Source: CAYLZW01 sp964388085
GTDB taxonomy: Bacteria > Myxococcota > UBA727 > CAYLZW01
Assembly: GCA_964388085.1 (NCBI GenBank)
Contig: CAYLZW010000044.1
Location: 1 to 27,994, forward strand
Reading direction: 5' to 3'
Length of the DNA stretch: 27,994 nt
Shown: positions 24,001 through 27,994 of the stretch, piece by piece
How the letters are laid out: each line of letters begins with the position of its first letter
Position numbering within the stretch: position 1 is the first letter of the stretch
Notes under the pieces: generated by a model
What the model saw: only the letters and a program-made list of their open reading frames with translations
The model's database searches: none
Told to the model about the DNA's origin: nothing
Made by a program: the position numbers and the translations under genes

Positions 24001-24634
24001 CGCCGCCAAGCCGAGCTTCGAGGTGCTCATCAGCCGCCACGCGGAGGACACGCGCGTGAACGCGCTCTCCATGTTGGCGTGGACGCTGTTCTTTCTCGAT
24101 CGGGAGCAGGACGCCTACGCGCGCTGTGACGACGCCATCGCGCTCGCAGCAGAGGAGCGCCACCCCTACGCCGAGGTCACCGCTCAGGTCGGGCTGAACG
24201 CGTTGGGCCGCTTCGCGCACAACCTGCCGTTGGTCCGTCGCACCGCGAGCGAGATCCTGCGCGCCTCGCGGGAGCACGGCTTCGCCCTCTGGGAGGCCGG
24301 CGGGCTCGCGACCGACGGCTGGGCGCGCGCGCTCCTCGGGGACCCGGAGGGGATCAAACCCATCGAGAAGAGCCTGCCCCTCGTGCGCGGCGCCATGGCG
24401 AGCGTCGAGACGTTCTACCTGGCGATGCTCGGCGAGGCGCAGCTCGTCTCGGGGAAGGCAGCGCAGGCCGCCGTCGTCCTGGCCGAGGCCATCGAGAAGG
24501 GAGCGCGACGCCACGAGCGCTACTACGAGCGAGAGCTGCAGCGCCTGCACGCGAGCGCGCTGAGAGGCAGCGCCGTGCGAGGCAGCGCCGTGCCAGGCGA
24601 CGCCGCGCGCGCGAGCAACGTCCCCTCGACGTGA
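21029..24634 (+). CDS. BTAD/SARP-type AAA (STAND) transcriptional regulator with decayed cyclase-like domain
   Basis: A 1201-residue cytosolic regulator. Domains: winged-helix DNA-binding at about 1-100 (LRLSLFGELSV, ARRNLRFQLLTLRRQLGDD); BTAD helical domain at about 105-260 (ALFRGELLEGVSLPGADELE, LPWDESSHRRLLRVLASAGQ), with a CxxC-x4-CxxC cluster at 118-129; a class III cyclase-like domain at about 275-440 (RRRMTVLCGEL ... TAYFGFPGAREDDAERAAHA); then an AAA/STAND ATPase with Walker A GEAGIGKS (484-491) and Walker B LLVVLEDLHWAD (569-580). A helical, TPR-like region fills the rest. Start is GTG, chosen because the winged-helix strand begins at residue 3. In this family ATP binding switches oligomeric state and DNA binding. 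The two cyclase metal aspartates appear lost. It is divergent from the RHS operon, so it is the obvious candidate activator. Direct regulation is inferred from position only. Confidence 0.88.
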   Translation: MHRLRLSLFGELSVSSEGRSLAPPTAVSGRALLAYLALENRAHTRERLASLLWPDHAREAARRNLRFQLLTLRRQLGDDDRDDEDTSKALVVTRQTLALDLRVVQVDAVDLAATPLACPRCTSTPCPPCAQRLASAAALFRGELLEGVSLPGADELEQWLMRRRDALLRQACAALERSLSRFEAVGDLEKALPIAQRLQELLPWDESSHRRLLRVLASAGQRSAALSHFNAMCARWRRELGVEPETETLRLAEEIRALEEAPSAASERALLVAERRRMTVLCGELRPPPSVDVEDIARALVVARARVRSLVDDLGGVLSSSSGRSFTAYFGFPGAREDDAERAAHAGLRCLADARVVDDRGALLLEPLVALHTGATVTSGGESVPDGAGELEATAARLCALATPGALLASAATRRLIERRFRCEESAAPASQRGSVVVTAALDQAPVEGSWALPLIGRARELEALLEDYRCALAGERRVVVLRGEAGIGKSRLVAALLQRARDDGREALVLRCSPEARYTPFAALSPLSPTLSTTPEEHGGVTPVARAAPRQALWDALWDSLHGEAAPLLVVLEDLHWADPSTLDLLARTLSNGAARGLLLCTARPEAALSWPASTFRELPIGRIDDGGARELLRAVAEGPLSPSTESHILERSDGVPLYLEELTRLVLLARGAAGTRAQRTRGDFPDTLHDLLMARVDRLGGAKRVVQLAAVLGRVVDVDLLHACAQLPRAQVEQGLDRLVQAGLGSRRAGQVTFKHALVQEAAYGSLTRADRRAMHARIVGVVERMGSDRYSSLERRARDLAGAGMTRRAIDAWTLAGQEATRDGANLEAVARIREALALLQDLPRSSERDTLELELQVALGAPLASTAGYGAKETIDAFDRALALSAALRESGAPAKGRASASTNRRARGPRTDSAPPLPFEALYGLWRVASTRRGFKVAVELAETLVAHTADDVDPCRRFLAAYALGESCFWRADFDRARDSFVRALAAKPSFEVLISRHAEDTRVNALSMLAWTLFFLDREQDAYARCDDAIALAAEERHPYAEVTAQVGLNALGRFAHNLPLVRRTASEILRASREHGFALWEAGGLATDGWARALLGDPEGIKPIEKSLPLVRGAMASVETFYLAMLGEAQLVSGKAAQAAVVLAEAIEKGARRHERYYERELQRLHASALRGSAVRGSAVPGDAARASNVPST
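24564..24608 (+). repeat. 15-bp tandem repeat at the 3' end of the regulator gene
   Basis: GAGGCAGCGCCGTGC occurs twice exactly (24564-24578 and 24579-24593), followed by a third, degenerate copy (24594-24608). It encodes RGSAV-RGSAV-PGDAA in the last residues of the regulator. The unit is a multiple of three, so copy-number change would only lengthen or shorten a disordered tail. Confidence 0.8.
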
Positions 24635-24647
24635 CGGCAAAGACGGC

Positions 24648-24677
24648 GGCGCGCGTACGGCCGCTCGGACGCGCGCC
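24648..24677. terminator. Candidate bidirectional terminator between convergent genes
   Basis: A perfect 9-bp inverted repeat (GGCGCGCGT and ACGCGCGCC) flanks a 12-base loop. It lies in the 58 bases between the convergent stop codons of the regulator and the histidine kinase. There is no T-tract on either side, so it would be a stem-only terminator of the kind proposed for GC-rich genomes. In such GC-rich sequence a 9-bp match could also arise by chance. Confidence 0.4.
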
Positions 24678-24692
24678 TGTCTCGTGCTCCCG

Positions 24693-27002
<2,310 letters not shown>

Positions 27003-27127
27003 TGTCTACCCCTGTGCCTTGGGGTAACAGCGCGGCCCCCCACGGACAGGCACGCCCGGCGAGCTCGTCGCCCGTCTCCTCCTCCGCAAGTCCTCCTCCG
27101 CGGGTCCTGCGCGCGAGGCAGCGCGAC

Positions 27128-27994
27128 TCAATATGCCGTATCGCCGAGCGATCCTGCGCCGTGCGTGGGCCGCGCGGTCGACGGCGGCTCCGACGACAGG
27201 GACGGGAGGTCCTCGTCAGGGAGGCCGTCCGGCTGGAAGTCTCGCGCGAACAACAGTGAGGTGCCCCACACGGCGAGCGGCTCGAGGACGAAGATGGAGC
27301 CGAACGCGACGGCGCCGCCGCCAAAGGCGATCGAGTTGTTGATGAGCTCGTTGTCGGTGGCGTTGGCCGACCAGGCGAACACGGCGACGCCGGCCGCGAC
27401 GCCGCCGATGAGCGCGGCATAGCCGGCGACGCTGCCGAGCCACCACAGGGGATACTCGCGCCCGGCGATGTCCTTGCCGCCGAACGCGAGCGCGAGCCCT
27501 TGCGCGACGGGCACGCAAGGCAGGCAAGGCAGCAGCGTCGAGCACACGCCGATGCCGCCGGTGCAGAAGAGGGCCGCGGTGTCGGGGTGGTTCGCGATGT
27601 CGGAGACGAGCCGCGCGACGCTCGTCGGCGCCTCACCGCGCGGCACATAGCCGGGGATGCCGCCGTACTGGCTCGCGATCTCGTGCACCGCGCGCTTCAC
27701 CTCGTAGGGGAGGTCTTCGGCCTGGCGCACGTCGAGGCGCGAGCGACCGACGACCTCGACGGAGCTCGAGTCGATGAGCGACAGGTTCACGAGCGTGCGC
27801 GGGCCGAGGCGCACGACGGTGCCCGTGACGAGGAGGCGCGCGTCCATGGCGTCGGCGATCTCGGAGAGGCAGGAGGCGCTCTCGTCGCAACCGAGCACCT
27901 GCTTCTCGGCCTCGACGCGCAGCATCTCGGCGATCTCGGCGCCCGAGATGACGGAGAAGCGCGGCACCTTGCTGAGCTGCAGCACCGTGAGGCC
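27128..27994 (-). CDS. TolB/CsgG-like N-terminal domain membrane protein, 5' end missing
   Basis: The frame is open to the right edge of the window, so the start lies outside; 288 codons are visible. The first 110 or so visible residues resemble the small alpha/beta domain found in TolB, CsgG or FlgO-type proteins and common in Myxococcota: VPRFSVISGAEIAEML, GCDESASCLSEIADAMDARL, LVTGTVVRLGPRTLVNLSLI. The remainder has three hydrophobic, Gly/Ala-rich segments (around FCTGGIGVCSTLLPCLPCVP, GSVAGYAALIGGVAAGVAVF and IAFGGGAVAFGSIFVLEPLA) and an acidic, Pro/Ser-rich tail (GLPDEDLPSLSSEPPS). It is therefore probably an envelope protein with membrane helices at its C-terminus. It precedes the histidine kinase on the same strand, 125 bases away. 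A functional link is possible but unsupported. Confidence 0.7.
   Translation of the reverse strand, partial: GLTVLQLSKVPRFSVISGAEIAEMLRVEAEKQVLGCDESASCLSEIADAMDARLLVTGTVVRLGPRTLVNLSLIDSSSVEVVGRSRLDVRQAEDLPYEVKRAVHEIASQYGGIPGYVPRGEAPTSVARLVSDIANHPDTAALFCTGGIGVCSTLLPCLPCVPVAQGLALAFGGKDIAGREYPLWWLGSVAGYAALIGGVAAGVAVFAWSANATDNELINNSIAFGGGAVAFGSIFVLEPLAVWGTSLLFARDFQPDGLPDEDLPSLSSEPPSTARPTHGAGSLGDTAY

Noticed and set aside
21815..24640. Long minus-strand open frame (941 codons) opposite the BTAD-AAA regulator
   Set aside because: The plus strand carries intact winged-helix, BTAD and Walker motifs; the antisense product is Arg-rich without features.

Overview
The window is uniformly very GC-rich. 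It encodes secreted proteins with Cys-rich, 'DAGPDAG'-spaced lipoprotein N-termini, a giant SpvB/RHS protein, a BTAD-AAA regulator and a CHASE hybrid histidine kinase. That mix points to a large-genome Myxococcota bacterium, probably of the Polyangia/Sandaracinus type. This assignment is inferred from gene style, with no marker gene to test it. I saw no rRNA, tRNA, CRISPR array, insertion sequence or integrase.

Layout. Positions 1-392 (minus) hold the 5' end of class II fumarase, divergent from a CYTH-domain phosphohydrolase/cyclase-like gene (518-1216, plus). Next come a TonB-dependent receptor with its own TonB C-terminal-like domain (1277-3736) and a closely spaced putative lipoprotein (3744-4529). 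The central 16 kb (20937 down to 4570, minus) looks like one five-gene operon: a 2028-residue SpvB/TcdB/RHS protein, a 154-residue putative lipoprotein, an 1862-residue lipoprotein-like protein, a 911-residue Cys-rich lipoprotein-like protein and a 469-residue exported protein with tail-fibre-like repeats. Divergent from it, across 91 bases that contain a 14-bp palindrome, is a 1201-residue regulator (21029-24634, plus) with a winged helix, a BTAD domain, a decayed cyclase-like domain, an AAA/STAND ATPase and a helical-repeat region. A CHASE hybrid histidine kinase (27002-24693, minus) and the 3' part of a TolB/CsgG-like membrane protein gene (27994-27128, minus) complete the window.

How they may work together. 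The RHS gene product has the domain order of Tc-toxin TcB-TcC cocoon proteins: SpvB, FG-GAP propeller, TcdB middle domain, RHS repeats, RHS core, variable tail. The 1862-residue protein ends in a long alpha-helical region followed by a beta domain whose motif order resembles the shaft and TcB-binding end of TcA. If correct, this is a Tc-like (ABC-type) toxin or contact system in which the A-like part carries a lipoprotein signal and the BC-like part a Sec signal. That would suggest a surface-anchored machine rather than a soluble insecticidal toxin. The 154-residue lipoprotein, four bases after the RHS tail, is placed like an immunity gene. The divergent regulator is the natural candidate controller. 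The Tc relationship is read by eye from motifs and architecture and needs profile or structure searches.
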